DNA of 44,642 bases from Flavobacteriaceae bacterium (GCA_002694465.1 NZMG01000033.1:1-44642); one strand, 5' to 3'; counted from the first letter of the stretch, positions 1 to 7,728 are shown. Numbers and translations are program-made. The notes: a model not told the origin generated them from the sequence alone.

Positions 1-149
1 CTTTCGGCCCGTTTTTTAATTTTATACACTTTATCTATAGCTTCAGCATTGGTAGCATCACAGCCAATACCCCACACCGTATCGGTTGGGTAAAGGATTA
101 CACCACCACGTTTTAAAACCGTTAATGCATTTTCAATTTCTTCTCTCAT
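1..149 (-). CDS. L-threonylcarbamoyladenylate synthase (Sua5/YrdC/TsaC family), N-terminal fragment
   Basis: This is the first 49 codons of a minus-strand gene that runs off the left edge of the window. The translation begins MREEIENALTVLKRGGV and continues with a YPTDTVWGIGCDA stretch, the nucleotide-binding signature of the YrdC fold, followed by a KIKKR basic segment that is also typical. The family makes threonylcarbamoyl-AMP from threonine, bicarbonate and ATP for the t6A37 modification of ANN-decoding tRNAs, in the cytoplasm. The ATG at 147-149 lies 12 bases after the stop of the upstream glycosyltransferase, so it is probably the last known member of the glycan operon rather than separately transcribed. 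The C-terminal length is unknown, so short TsaC and long Sua5 forms cannot be told apart. Confidence 0.88.
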   Translation of the reverse strand, partial: MREEIENALTVLKRGGVILYPTDTVWGIGCDATNAEAIDKVYKIKKRAE

Positions 150-161
150 AGGACTCGATTT

Positions 162-1196
162 TCAGCTAAAAATAAAATCTAAATAGTTCTGTTTTTGATA
201 TTCAAAACTCCATTTCGGATTTTTGTATACTTTCTTTTCTGAATGATTAATCACGTCAAAAATACGCTCAAAATTGGTGTAATCATAAAAGAAAGCAGTT
301 TCTTTAAAATCTTCAATTTCTGAAAAGATTTGCTCCATGAGTAACGTTTTTTTGTACCCAAAAGCCAAATTGTAACTTCCTGAAATTTTGTATTTCAAAA
401 AGTGATTAAATAACGGATTATTAGGGTGAATTAGGGTCAAAATATAATCGGAATTTTTGATGTAATCATGAAACAAATCATTTGGGATAAATTCATTAAA
501 AAACACCAAATTATTAAAGGATGGATAGGATTTTGCCTCCTCCATAAATTTTTTAGCATCGGGATTATTGGCTCTACCTAAAAAGATAATTTTTATGTTT
601 TCTACTAACTTTAAATCTTTAAAAATGCTGTAATCCCGTTTATCAAAACTAATTACACCTGGGACAGTAATCCAAATTTCATTTTCAGGTTTTTTGAGGG
701 ATTCTTTAAAATTGGGAAAGAAAATAGGGTAGTAGGCGTTTACTTTTTTACGAGTTAGTTTTTCTGAAATAATACTCTTAGCAGTAAAGTCATTGATGGT
801 CATATATTTATGAATCTTTTTGGAAATTGCCTTCTGTTTACTTTTTCCTTTTAGATTTTGTGCGTTGTGAAGGGTGCCAATAAGTTCGATACGCTTTGGA
901 AATGGTAAACGAATAAACTTATAAATCGTACTTTCTGCTGTGTTAAAAATAACTTTGGAAAATCCTCCAAAAACAATCGTTTTCCAAAGGTTCCATCTGC
1001 TTTTATATTTTTTGAATTTTGAAGAAAGATCTAAATAGCGAATCTCTTTGCACCCTGTAAAAGAACTCACTTGCGATTTCAATTTTACATTGCAAAAAAG
1101 GGTTACATCAATATTTTTTTGTTGCAAAAACTGAATCTGACTGTACAAACATTCATCATGAAAATTCCCAAATTCTATAAGTGCAATTTTAGTCAT
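162..1196 (-). CDS. GT-B-like glycosyltransferase of the glycan operon
   Basis: A 344-residue cytoplasmic protein with no signal peptide. It has the outline of a GT-B glycosyltransferase: an N-terminal Rossmann-like start (KIALIEFGNFHDECLY), a middle region with a GTLHNAQ segment where other family members bind acceptor, and a C-terminal half with IIFLGRANNPDA (beta strand and loop of the donor domain) and a late FGYKKTLLMEQ. I do not see the canonical EX7E motif of GT4, so the assignment to a CAZy family is open and donor and acceptor are unknown. It overlaps the end of the upstream GT2 gene by 8 bp, which indicates translational coupling, and is followed 12 bp later by the TsaC/Sua5 gene. 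The role in surface glycan assembly is inferred from context. Confidence 0.7.
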   Translation of the reverse strand: MTKIALIEFGNFHDECLYSQIQFLQQKNIDVTLFCNVKLKSQVSSFTGCKEIRYLDLSSKFKKYKSRWNLWKTIVFGGFSKVIFNTAESTIYKFIRLPFPKRIELIGTLHNAQNLKGKSKQKAISKKIHKYMTINDFTAKSIISEKLTRKKVNAYYPIFFPNFKESLKKPENEIWITVPGVISFDKRDYSIFKDLKLVENIKIIFLGRANNPDAKKFMEEAKSYPSFNNLVFFNEFIPNDLFHDYIKNSDYILTLIHPNNPLFNHFLKYKISGSYNLAFGYKKTLLMEQIFSEIEDFKETAFFYDYTNFERIFDVINHSEKKVYKNPKWSFEYQKQNYLDFIFS

Positions 1197-2121
1197 GTAC
1201 TGGCTTTTGTTTGTGCTTTAAGGATTGCGACGTAGGCATACCTTTTACCATTAGGAAAAATAACTTCCAATTTTTGGGTTTAAAAAGGGAAGAAAAAAAG
1301 TACCGAATGACAAAATACACTTGAACAATTTTAAATTGAAACCATCCAAAATGCTTCTTTAAATAATAAAACAGAGAAATTTTTTGTTCAATTTTCATAG
1401 TGAGGTTAGAACCTGTGCTAGCGCTTTCAAAATGAATGTATTCTACGCTTGGAACCAGATAGGCTTGTTTTCCCTTTTGTTTCAGTATTCTTCGACACAG
1501 GTCGGATTCTTCGTAATAAAGAAATAAGTGGGTGTCAAATCCGCCTACATCTTTAAAATCTTGAGCATCCACAAACATAAAAGCCCCTTGGACGTAATCT
1601 ACTTTCAAAGGTTGCTCATAGCGTTTCTTCCGATTGGGAAATCGTTTTGGATTTATAAATTCTAAAAATCCACGTTTTAAAATCTCACGATGAGGGGAAG
1701 CAAAATGGTCGAAAGTTTTCCTGAAGTTTCCTTTTTCATCTAACATTTGAGGTGAACACACCCCAGCATTGGGAGTTGCTTTCATAAAATTTACTAAAAT
1801 AGCCAGCGTGTTGGGTGTTTTAAACAGCGTGTCGTTATTAATAAATGCAAAGTATTTACAAGGTGAAGCATGTTCGACACCTGTCATATTTCCGCCTCCG
1901 AAACCTGTATTAATAAGGCTTCTTATGAGTTTTACATTTTCAGAATTAATTTTTGAAATCCCTTCTCTTAAGGCTTCATAATCTTCCTTTTTGGAGGCAT
2001 TATCCACAATCACAATTTCATAGGTAACCGAATCGCCCCTATTCTCAAGAATGGATTTTATGCAAGCGATAGAGTATTGGCTCGTGTTGTAATTGATAAG
2101 AATGCAACTTACATCTAGCAT
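1189..2121 (-). CDS. GT2 glycosyltransferase, rhamnosyltransferase-like
   Basis: A 310-residue family 2 glycosyltransferase. The GT-A fold is visible from the start: VSCILINYNTS (beta 1), EIVIVDNASKKED (nucleotide loop), NTGFGGGNMTG, then FINNDT as the DXD-like metal site near residue 95. The C-terminal part carries VQGAFMFVDAQDF and LFLYYEESDLCRRI, the acceptor-side ED motif of WbbL-type rhamnosyltransferases. The extreme C-terminus is hydrophobic and basic and may sit on the inner membrane. The ATG at 2121 follows the GT4 stop by a single base, and the 3' end overlaps the next gene by 8 bp. A deoxyhexose donor is a family-based guess; the sequence does not fix the sugar. Confidence 0.88.
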   Translation of the reverse strand: MLDVSCILINYNTSQYSIACIKSILENRGDSVTYEIVIVDNASKKEDYEALREGISKINSENVKLIRSLINTGFGGGNMTGVEHASPCKYFAFINNDTLFKTPNTLAILVNFMKATPNAGVCSPQMLDEKGNFRKTFDHFASPHREILKRGFLEFINPKRFPNRKKRYEQPLKVDYVQGAFMFVDAQDFKDVGGFDTHLFLYYEESDLCRRILKQKGKQAYLVPSVEYIHFESASTGSNLTMKIEQKISLFYYLKKHFGWFQFKIVQVYFVIRYFFSSLFKPKNWKLFFLMVKGMPTSQSLKHKQKPVHD

Positions 2122-2122
2122 A

Positions 2123-3175
2123 TTAGTTTAAAATTGAGTGCCATTTTTTTGAAATGACTTCCGTGGTATATTGTTGAGATGCTTCCCTTGCTTTTTGCGA
2201 CTTTTCTGCTGTAAATCCTCCTTCAGTGACTAGTTTTGCTAAGGTAACAGAAATAGTGCCTTCTTCAAAAAGATACCCAAAACTGGGGTCGATAATTTCG
2301 TTAGGTCCACTGTGCATTGGGGCAATGGGCAATGTTCCTTGCGACATTCCTTCGATAATTATTAATCCGAAAAGCTCTTCCCAAGTTTCCGTCTTTTGGG
2401 AGTTTAACACTAAATACTCGTGCTGGGCGAACAATTTTTTTAATGCTGATTTATCTGAAACATACCCTTTAAAAATGATGTTATTATAGTTGCTTGAATA
2501 CTCTTTGACGATCGTTTCTAGCTTACCATCACCCACTATAGTTAGCATAGCTTTTGAGTTTTCTGAAAAGAATGCAAGTAACGCTTCAATCCCTTTTCCT
2601 TTGTCGAGTCTACCTGCATAAATAAAGCTGTTTGGGATTTTTTCTTGCGAAGGATGCGTTTCATAAGCTGGATGAAGGGAATGATAAACCACACTTATTT
2701 TATCATGAGAAACCGAATAATTTTCTAAAATACTTTGCCTGCTCTTTCTGGTAACTGTAAAAATATGCTGAACCAGATGCTCTAAAAATGCTTTCCAAGT
2801 TTGAAATGCCTTTTCAGAATTATTTTTCCGTTTAGGATGAAAACTTTTATCCCAACACGTCCAAGAGGTATGGTAATAGATTTGATGCTTTTTTAGAAAG
2901 GGAAGGAGGGTCCCTAATTTTGAATCGAAAGGCGCAATGCCCAACACTATTTTTTTGTTGGATGAAAACAAAAGCACTAATAAAAAACCTGCATTGACAA
3001 GCTGTTTTTTTACTTGAGAAAATCTTCCTTTTATAATCCCTTTATACAATTTACTCACTACCGAAAACTCACGAAATTTAACCTCCCAACCATTCTCTTT
3101 GGCTAAATGCACCAATCCGTAGTAATGGCTTGGAGCTCCGTTTTTATGAAGAATATAAATGGTTTTATTTTTCAT
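2123..3175 (-). CDS. GT4 family glycosyltransferase
   Basis: A 350-residue GT-B enzyme. The C-terminal donor domain is clear: FIYAGRLDKGKGIEALL (the usual strand-loop-helix start), LTIVGDGKLE, IIFKGYVSD, and then EELFGLIIIEGMSQG, the EX7E retaining-transferase motif, followed by GPNEII. The N-terminal half has a VHLAKENGWEV Rossmann start and a YYHTSWTCWD segment. It is expected to add a sugar from a nucleotide donor to a lipid-linked glycan on the cytoplasmic face. The start shares one base with the stop of the upstream transporter (TAATG), and the stop is one base before the next gene, so the operon is very tightly packed. Sugar specificity cannot be read from the sequence. Confidence 0.88.
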   Translation of the reverse strand: MKNKTIYILHKNGAPSHYYGLVHLAKENGWEVKFREFSVVSKLYKGIIKGRFSQVKKQLVNAGFLLVLLFSSNKKIVLGIAPFDSKLGTLLPFLKKHQIYYHTSWTCWDKSFHPKRKNNSEKAFQTWKAFLEHLVQHIFTVTRKSRQSILENYSVSHDKISVVYHSLHPAYETHPSQEKIPNSFIYAGRLDKGKGIEALLAFFSENSKAMLTIVGDGKLETIVKEYSSNYNNIIFKGYVSDKSALKKLFAQHEYLVLNSQKTETWEELFGLIIIEGMSQGTLPIAPMHSGPNEIIDPSFGYLFEEGTISVTLAKLVTEGGFTAEKSQKAREASQQYTTEVISKKWHSILN

Positions 3176-4419
3176 TATAATTGCTCTCGCATGCCAATCT
3201 CCTCAATCTCTGAGGATAAATTATTAGTTTCGATAAAAAGCTCTCGTATTAAATACAAAAACACTCCCATAACTATTAAAAGCACAATACAAAAAATGAG
3301 AATTGAGTCTATATCGTCATATTCAAATAAGGCCATATAACCCCACAAAGAACTAAAGATACTTGATGGAATTACAATTAAACTATATATAGTTGCCAAA
3401 TATTTTGATTTAACATAGGTAACCAAGAGTGAGTTTATAGTAGGCGCTATTAATACTTCAGAAAGCGCAATAAATGTTAAGGCAATTAATAAAAATGGAA
3501 TATTTGAGGAAGCACCATTTTTAGTGAGAATTAAAACTATTAAGAAGCCAATAGCTGCAGAAACTAAGCCGCATATTATCTTTATTATCCTTTTTAAGTA
3601 ATTGTACTTCCAATAAACAAGTGCAATAAGACAGAATACAATAATTGCATACGAATTAAAGTTTTTTATAATTTCTTTTAAAAAAGCATTTTCTATAGTT
3701 TGAGTAGCTTCACGGATGGAATACAACGAACTTGATAAACCTTGTTCGTAAGACAACCAATATATTCCAGAAATAAAAAAGGTAATTGTAATACAAAGGG
3801 TAATTGTATTTTTTGGATATACCATAGCTTTTTGTGAAGAAATTTTAATAGGAGGAGGTCTCTTTATCAAAATGACTGTTGCAAAAAAATAGAGTATTCC
3901 AGCTACAATAAAACCAAGCTTAAAATTGAATTCTCCCAAATACCCAATTCCTAAGACCCCTACAAAACTACCGGCATTAATGGCTAAGTAAAAAGCGACA
4001 AATCCTACATCTAATAATTTGTTTCTTTTTTTATAGAGCTTCCCAAATTGAGAAAAAAGATTAGGTCCATACAAACCACTTCCTAAAGAAACTAATCCTA
4101 ATCCTATATAAATAACAATTTTAGAATCTAAGCAAAACACAAATGCTCCTAGCATTTGCAATAGTCCGCCCCAAATTAAAACGGATTTATTGCCAAACAA
4201 GAGGTCGCCAAGTAGCGCACCTAATATTCGAGATAGCACTAAAACAGATGCAAAAATTCCATAAATAGAAAATGCTTTTTCTCTAGAGATATCAATAGTT
4301 TCACTCACCATAAATAATATAATTATGGCGCGTAATCCATAATATGCTGCTCTTTCAATACCAACTGATAACAGATGATAACTTGAAGCTAGTTCTAATT
4401 GCCGTGAGAGTTTTTCCAA
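3175..4419 (-). CDS. POT/PTR2-like MFS transporter inside a glycan operon
   Basis: A 414-residue polytopic membrane protein with about a dozen hydrophobic segments. It resembles the proton-dependent oligopeptide transporter family: GIERAAYYGLRA near residues 20-30 matches the ExxERFxYYG motif region, LGALLGD follows it, and GSGLYGPNLFSQFGKLY with DVGFVAFYLAINAGSF matches the second PTR2 signature. The first glutamate of ExxER is Val19 and the Phe after Arg is Ala, so the usual proton-coupling motif is incomplete. It is also shorter than the 450-500 residues common in the family. Translation must begin at TTG (4417-4419), as no ATG precedes the first conserved helix. It lies 6 bp after the upstream GT2 gene and shares a base with the downstream GT4. 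The gene is visibly more AT-rich than its neighbours. The substrate is unknown; a peptide, amino-sugar or glycan precursor is possible. Confidence 0.75.
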   Translation of the reverse strand: MEKLSRQLELASSYHLLSVGIERAAYYGLRAIIILFMVSETIDISREKAFSIYGIFASVLVLSRILGALLGDLLFGNKSVLIWGGLLQMLGAFVFCLDSKIVIYIGLGLVSLGSGLYGPNLFSQFGKLYKKRNKLLDVGFVAFYLAINAGSFVGVLGIGYLGEFNFKLGFIVAGILYFFATVILIKRPPPIKISSQKAMVYPKNTITLCITITFFISGIYWLSYEQGLSSSLYSIREATQTIENAFLKEIIKNFNSYAIIVFCLIALVYWKYNYLKRIIKIICGLVSAAIGFLIVLILTKNGASSNIPFLLIALTFIALSEVLIAPTINSLLVTYVKSKYLATIYSLIVIPSSIFSSLWGYMALFEYDDIDSILIFCIVLLIVMGVFLYLIRELFIETNNLSSEIEEIGMREQL

Positions 4420-4425
4420 AAGAGT

Positions 4426-5187
4426 CTATTTAATTTTTCGATATAACAACCACAAATTCACATATCGTTTAAACACCGAAAATGCGTTTATATAAGCAAG
4501 GATGAATCCTTCTTTGCCGTCTAAAATTCCTAATCGAAGTAAGTATTGATGCCAAAAACGATAAAATGGACGAAACAAAAAATGGGATAGGTTGGGCTTC
4601 TTTTTCTTTTCATATAGCATCTGAGCCTGCAATTGGCTATAGCGATGCAACTTCCCAGTATAGTCATCAAAACTTTTGTAGGTATGATGCGGAACGCGGG
4701 TTTTTAATTTGGACGTGGCACCCGTAACCTGAAGCGTTTCGTGTACCAAATTACCATCGTATTTTCCACATTCTTTTTTAAACAATCGTATCACCCAATC
4801 TGTTTGGAATCCGCTGTATTTTATCTTTTTCCCCATAAAATACAACTGCCTTCTAATGTAATAGGCATCAGCTTTTGGGCTTTTAAGTGTTTCTAAAATT
4901 TCAGATTTTACCTCAAGCGTGATTTCTTCATCTGGATCAAAAAACAAAACCCAGTCGTGGGATGCTTTGGAAATGGCAAAATTCTTTTGAGCACTAAAAT
5001 TATCGAAGGTTCTTTCAAACACTTTTACCTTTTCAAATTGATTGGCAATGGTGACCGTATCATCACTACTAAAGGAATCAACAATAATAATTTCATCAAC
5101 AAAATCGAGGCTTTTCAGAAAATCGGGGAGGACTTCTGCTTCATTCAAAGTAATGGCTAGTGCCGTAATTTTGGGTAGTTGTTCCAA
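4426..5187 (-). CDS. GT2 glycosyltransferase, WaaE/KdtX-like, first gene of the operon
   Basis: A 253-residue GT2 enzyme of the LPS-core WaaE type. Visible motifs are ITALAITLNEAEVLPDFL at the N-terminus, DEIIIVDSFSSDDT, the NFSAQKNFAI helix that marks this subfamily, and FFDPDEEI as the metal-binding DXD. The start is a TTG at 5185-5187: the in-frame sequence upstream reaches a TGA and the first beta strand begins only seven residues in, so no ATG can serve. A TACTTTTG promoter box lies about 20 bases upstream. It is a paralogue of the GT2 at 6084-6821. The family's known members transfer glucose or similar hexoses to inner-core heptose; here the acceptor is inferred only. Confidence 0.87.
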   Translation of the reverse strand: MEQLPKITALAITLNEAEVLPDFLKSLDFVDEIIIVDSFSSDDTVTIANQFEKVKVFERTFDNFSAQKNFAISKASHDWVLFFDPDEEITLEVKSEILETLKSPKADAYYIRRQLYFMGKKIKYSGFQTDWVIRLFKKECGKYDGNLVHETLQVTGATSKLKTRVPHHTYKSFDDYTGKLHRYSQLQAQMLYEKKKKPNLSHFLFRPFYRFWHQYLLRLGILDGKEGFILAYINAFSVFKRYVNLWLLYRKIK

Positions 5188-5206
5188 GAATGGCTGTTTG
5201 TTTCAG

Positions 5207-5214
5207 CAAAAGTA
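5207..5214 (-). promoter_or_regulatory. Bacteroidetes -7 promoter element for the glycan operon
   Basis: Read on the minus strand this is TACTTTTG, an exact match to the Bacteroidetes housekeeping box TAnnTTTG. It ends 19 bases before the TTG start at 5187. No TTTG -33 element with suitable spacing is visible, so this is a one-element call. It would drive the six-gene operon running to the left edge. Confidence 0.4.
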
Positions 5215-5288
5215 CTAATTTTACTCGCAAGGCGAGGATTAAAATTTTTTAGAATCTAGCTATATAATAAATCGTTTTAATACCGAAA

Positions 5289-5993
5289 GTGGCAAAGCTT
5301 CCTATTTTAATGTACCACAAAATTAGTGCTTCACAAAGTGAAGGATTGATTATTTCTGCATCAAAATTAGAAGAACAATTTCAATATCTTTCAAAAGAAG
5401 GTTTCCGAAGCTATCATCTTTCCGAATTGATGGATTTGAAAAAACTCCCTTCCAAGAAATCGGTAGTGATTACGTTTGATGATGGCTATGTAAGTCAGTT
5501 AGAATTTGCCGTTCCCTTGCTTGAAAAGTACCATTTAAAAGCGACCTTTTTTATTCCACTGAAGTTTTTAGGACAAACCGATGCTTGGAATACACCTTCG
5601 TATCCGCTAATGACGGCAGGACAATTAAAAAGTTTGAACCCAGCATTTATTGAGTTGGGCTATCACTCCCATGCTCACCAAAAATATAATGAATTATCAC
5701 TTTCCGAAATAACAGAAGACACAAGAAATGCTTTTGAAACCGCATCAAAAAATGAATTGTTACTTACGTCTACGTTGGCATATCCATACGGGAAATTCCC
5801 TCGTAAAAACCCTGAAAAAGAGCAGTTTTTTAATCATTTAAAAGAGCAACAATTCACCTACGGATTGCGAATTGGGAATCGCGTCAATCACTTTCCTTTT
5901 AAAAACCCTTTTGAGATTAACAGGATTGATGTAAAAGGGGAGTATTCGTTAAAGAAGTTTCAACGGAAGTTGAAGTTTGGGAAGTTGTTTTAA
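5289..5993 (+). CDS. Polysaccharide deacetylase (NodB homology domain)
   Basis: A 234-residue carbohydrate esterase family 4-like protein. It shows LPILMYHKIS at the N-terminus, TFDDGY (the catalytic Asp and first metal ligand region, about residues 62-67), YHSHAHQ (the HxxxH-type metal-binding motif) and AYPYGK (motif 3). These are the residues used for metal-dependent N- or O-deacetylation of glycans. There is no signal peptide, so it should act in the cytoplasm or at the inner face, which fits action on lipid-linked glycan precursors rather than on foreign polymer. The start is GTG at 5289, chosen because the conserved LPILMYH strand needs the residues before the internal ATG. It diverges from the minus-strand GT operon and is convergent with the next GT2 gene. 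Confidence 0.87.
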   Translation: MAKLPILMYHKISASQSEGLIISASKLEEQFQYLSKEGFRSYHLSELMDLKKLPSKKSVVITFDDGYVSQLEFAVPLLEKYHLKATFFIPLKFLGQTDAWNTPSYPLMTAGQLKSLNPAFIELGYHSHAHQKYNELSLSEITEDTRNAFETASKNELLLTSTLAYPYGKFPRKNPEKEQFFNHLKEQQFTYGLRIGNRVNHFPFKNPFEINRIDVKGEYSLKKFQRKLKFGKLF

Positions 5994-6023
5994 AAGATTT
6001 TGGCTTTGATCCTTCTTTTGTCT

Positions 6024-6050
6024 TTCCGTGCTACGACACGGAATTTATTT
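6024..6050 (+). terminator. Hairpin after the deacetylase gene, possible terminator
   Basis: TTCCGTG (6024-6030) pairs with CACGGAA (6037-6043) across a six-base loop, followed by a broken T-rich run to 6050. It sits in the gap between two convergent genes, as a terminator would. The T tract is interrupted by an A, so efficiency is uncertain. Confidence 0.45.
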
Positions 6051-6056
6051 TAATGG

Positions 6057-6077
6057 ACACCAAATCAAGTTTGGTGT
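6057..6077. repeat. REP-like intergenic palindrome
   Basis: ACACCAAA (6057-6064) is the exact inverse of TTTGGTGT (6070-6077), with a five-base loop TCAAG, followed by GACAAG. I recall palindromes of this layout (stem, TCAAG loop, then TGACA) recurring between convergent genes in flavobacterial genomes; that comparison is from memory. Only one copy lies in the window, so the repeat status is inferred. Confidence 0.35.
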
Positions 6078-6083
6078 GACAAG

Positions 6084-6821
6084 TCATTTCATTCCTTTTT
6101 GCAATAACAATAACTTTACATACCTAGAAAAAACTCCGTAAGCATTGATGGCTGAGATAGTCAAACCCGGCACTCCGTCTTTAAATCCACCCTTCAAAAA
6201 GTAGCTGCTAAAAAATCGGAAGGTAGGCTTAGTAAATAGTAAGAACAAAGTAGCTTTCTTCCCCTTTTTCTGAAGTTGCTCTGCTTGAAACCACGCATAG
6301 CTTTCTCGCTTTTCGATATAATGTTCCAAGCCTTTATAAGTAAAATGAAGCACAGGATTTTTCAGCTTACCAATGCTACCGTCTACGTGTAGCTTTTCGT
6401 GAACCAATCCAGTATATTTGGTTCCTTCTCGTTTCACCAAGCGCAAAACCTTGCTGCTGTGGTGGTATAGAAACCGATTCATAAAAAAATGTGGAAAATT
6501 GAGTTTATATCCTGAGTGTTTCCCATTTCTAATAGCTTCTAAAATTTCAACTTGTAACGGATAGGTAATTCGTTCATCGGCATCGAGGAATAACACCCAA
6601 TCACCCGTAGCTTGGTCTAAAGCAAAATTCTTCTGATTCGAAAAATTATCAAATGCCCTTTGCAAGGTTTTTGTAGCGAATTTTTTGGCTATTTCGAGTG
6701 TATTATCGGTACTATACGAGTCCACAACAATAATTTCGTCGGCAAATTGTACTGACCGAAGGGCAGCCTCCACATAGGCTTCTTCGTTGTAAGTGGGCAT
6801 AATAACCGAGAGTGTTGGCAT
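6084..6821 (-). CDS. GT2 glycosyltransferase, WaaE-like paralogue
   Basis: A 245-residue GT2 enzyme with TLSVIMPTYNEEAYV at the start, DEIIVVDSYSTDNT, the NFSNQKNFAL helix and FLDADERI as the DXD metal site. These match the other WaaE-like protein at 4426-5187 motif by motif, so the two are paralogues flanking the deacetylase. I begin it at the ATG at 6819-6821 rather than at 6878: the extra 19 residues of the longer frame do not belong to the fold, and a promoter box (TACATTTG) falls inside that stretch. With this start the transcript would have almost no leader. It should act on the cytoplasmic side on a lipid-linked acceptor; the sugar is not determined. Confidence 0.87.
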   Translation of the reverse strand: MPTLSVIMPTYNEEAYVEAALRSVQFADEIIVVDSYSTDNTLEIAKKFATKTLQRAFDNFSNQKNFALDQATGDWVLFLDADERITYPLQVEILEAIRNGKHSGYKLNFPHFFMNRFLYHHSSKVLRLVKREGTKYTGLVHEKLHVDGSIGKLKNPVLHFTYKGLEHYIEKRESYAWFQAEQLQKKGKKATLFLLFTKPTFRFFSSYFLKGGFKDGVPGLTISAINAYGVFSRYVKLLLLQKGMK

Positions 6822-6825
6822 ACCA

Positions 6826-6853
6826 CAAATGTACTGTGTTTTCTTAAACCAAA
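6826..6853 (-). promoter_or_regulatory. Promoter of the WaaE-like GT2 gene, near-leaderless
   Basis: On the minus strand, TTTG (6850-6853) is followed after 16 bases by TACATTTG (6826-6833), an exact -7 box. Only four bases (6822-6825) separate the box from the ATG at 6821, so the transcription start should fall on or next to the start codon. The 16-base spacing is slightly short. Confidence 0.5.
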
Positions 6854-6862
6854 AAAGAGGTG

Positions 6863-6870
6863 TAAATTTG
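6863..6870 (+). promoter_or_regulatory. -7 promoter element for the plus-strand GT2 gene
   Basis: TAAATTTG is an exact TAnnTTTG match 21 bases before the TTG start at 6892. No clear TTG -33 element is seen, only a T-rich stretch about 20 bases upstream. It interleaves with the divergent promoter at 6826-6853. Confidence 0.4.
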
Positions 6871-6891
6871 CCAAACATTTAAACAGATACT

Positions 6892-7728
6892 TTGGATAGT
6901 TTAGGAATTTCAGTCATTGTAAGCACGTACAACAGCGAAGCTTGGCTTCAGAAGGTGTTGGAAGGGTATAAATACCAAACCTACAACCACTACGAGGTGA
7001 TTGTAGCCGATGATGGCTCACGAGCTTCTACAAAAGAGTTGATTGATTCCTTTAAAAAGGATTATCCCGTACCGTTGCGTCATATTTGGCATGAGGACGA
7101 AGGCTATCGCAGACAACGAATTTTAAATATTGCCATTACCGAAGCGGCGATGCCGTATATTTTGTTTACCGATGGCGATTGCATTCCGCGTAAAGATTTC
7201 GTTGAGGTACACGCAAAATATGCTGAAGAAGGTTATTTCCTTTCGGGCGGATATTGCAAATTGCCCATGAAAACTAGTGAAGTCATTAACGAAGACGATA
7301 TTAAAACTGAACGCTGTTTTGATGTTTCATGGCTAAAAAAACAAGACAAATTAAAAGGCACACAAGCACTAAAATTGAATAGCGGTCCCGCATTAGCTTC
7401 TATTTTAGATTTATTGACACCCACCAATGCTAGTTTTAACAATTGTAATTCTTCGGCGTGGAAAGAAGATTTAATTGCTATTAATGGGTACGACGAACGT
7501 ATGCAATACGGCGGTCCCGACCGTGAATTGGGGGAACGTTTGGAAAACTTCGGCATTAAGTCGAAACAGATTCGGCATAAAGCAATTGTGCTTCATTTAG
7601 ATCACGCACGTGGCTACAAAACGAAAGAATCGCTAGAGAAAAACCTTGCCATTCGAAAAGAAGTGAAAGACCAAAAGAAAGTTTGGACCGAACATGGAAT
7701 TGAGAAAAAGCCTCAGGCTAACTCATAA
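6892..7728 (+). CDS. GT2 glycosyltransferase with galactosyltransferase-type C-terminal domain
   Basis: A 278-residue bidomain GT2 protein. The N-terminal GT-A fold has GISVIVSTYNSE, VIVADDGSRAS, a WHEDEGYRRQRILN segment and FTDGDCIP as the DXD site. The C-terminal part has SFNNCNSSAWKEDL and GYDERMQYGGPDRELGERL, the WGGxD/E-like motif of the Glyco_transf_7C domain found in chondroitin-synthase-like and LPS galactosyltransferases. Translation starts at TTG (6892-6894): a stop codon lies just upstream in frame and the first beta strand starts at once, leaving no ATG. It diverges from the WaaE-like gene and its last 16 bases overlap the convergent methyltransferase gene. Donor is probably a UDP-hexose or UDP-HexNAc, by family only. 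Confidence 0.85.
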   Translation: MDSLGISVIVSTYNSEAWLQKVLEGYKYQTYNHYEVIVADDGSRASTKELIDSFKKDYPVPLRHIWHEDEGYRRQRILNIAITEAAMPYILFTDGDCIPRKDFVEVHAKYAEEGYFLSGGYCKLPMKTSEVINEDDIKTERCFDVSWLKKQDKLKGTQALKLNSGPALASILDLLTPTNASFNNCNSSAWKEDLIAINGYDERMQYGGPDRELGERLENFGIKSKQIRHKAIVLHLDHARGYKTKESLEKNLAIRKEVKDQKKVWTEHGIEKKPQANS

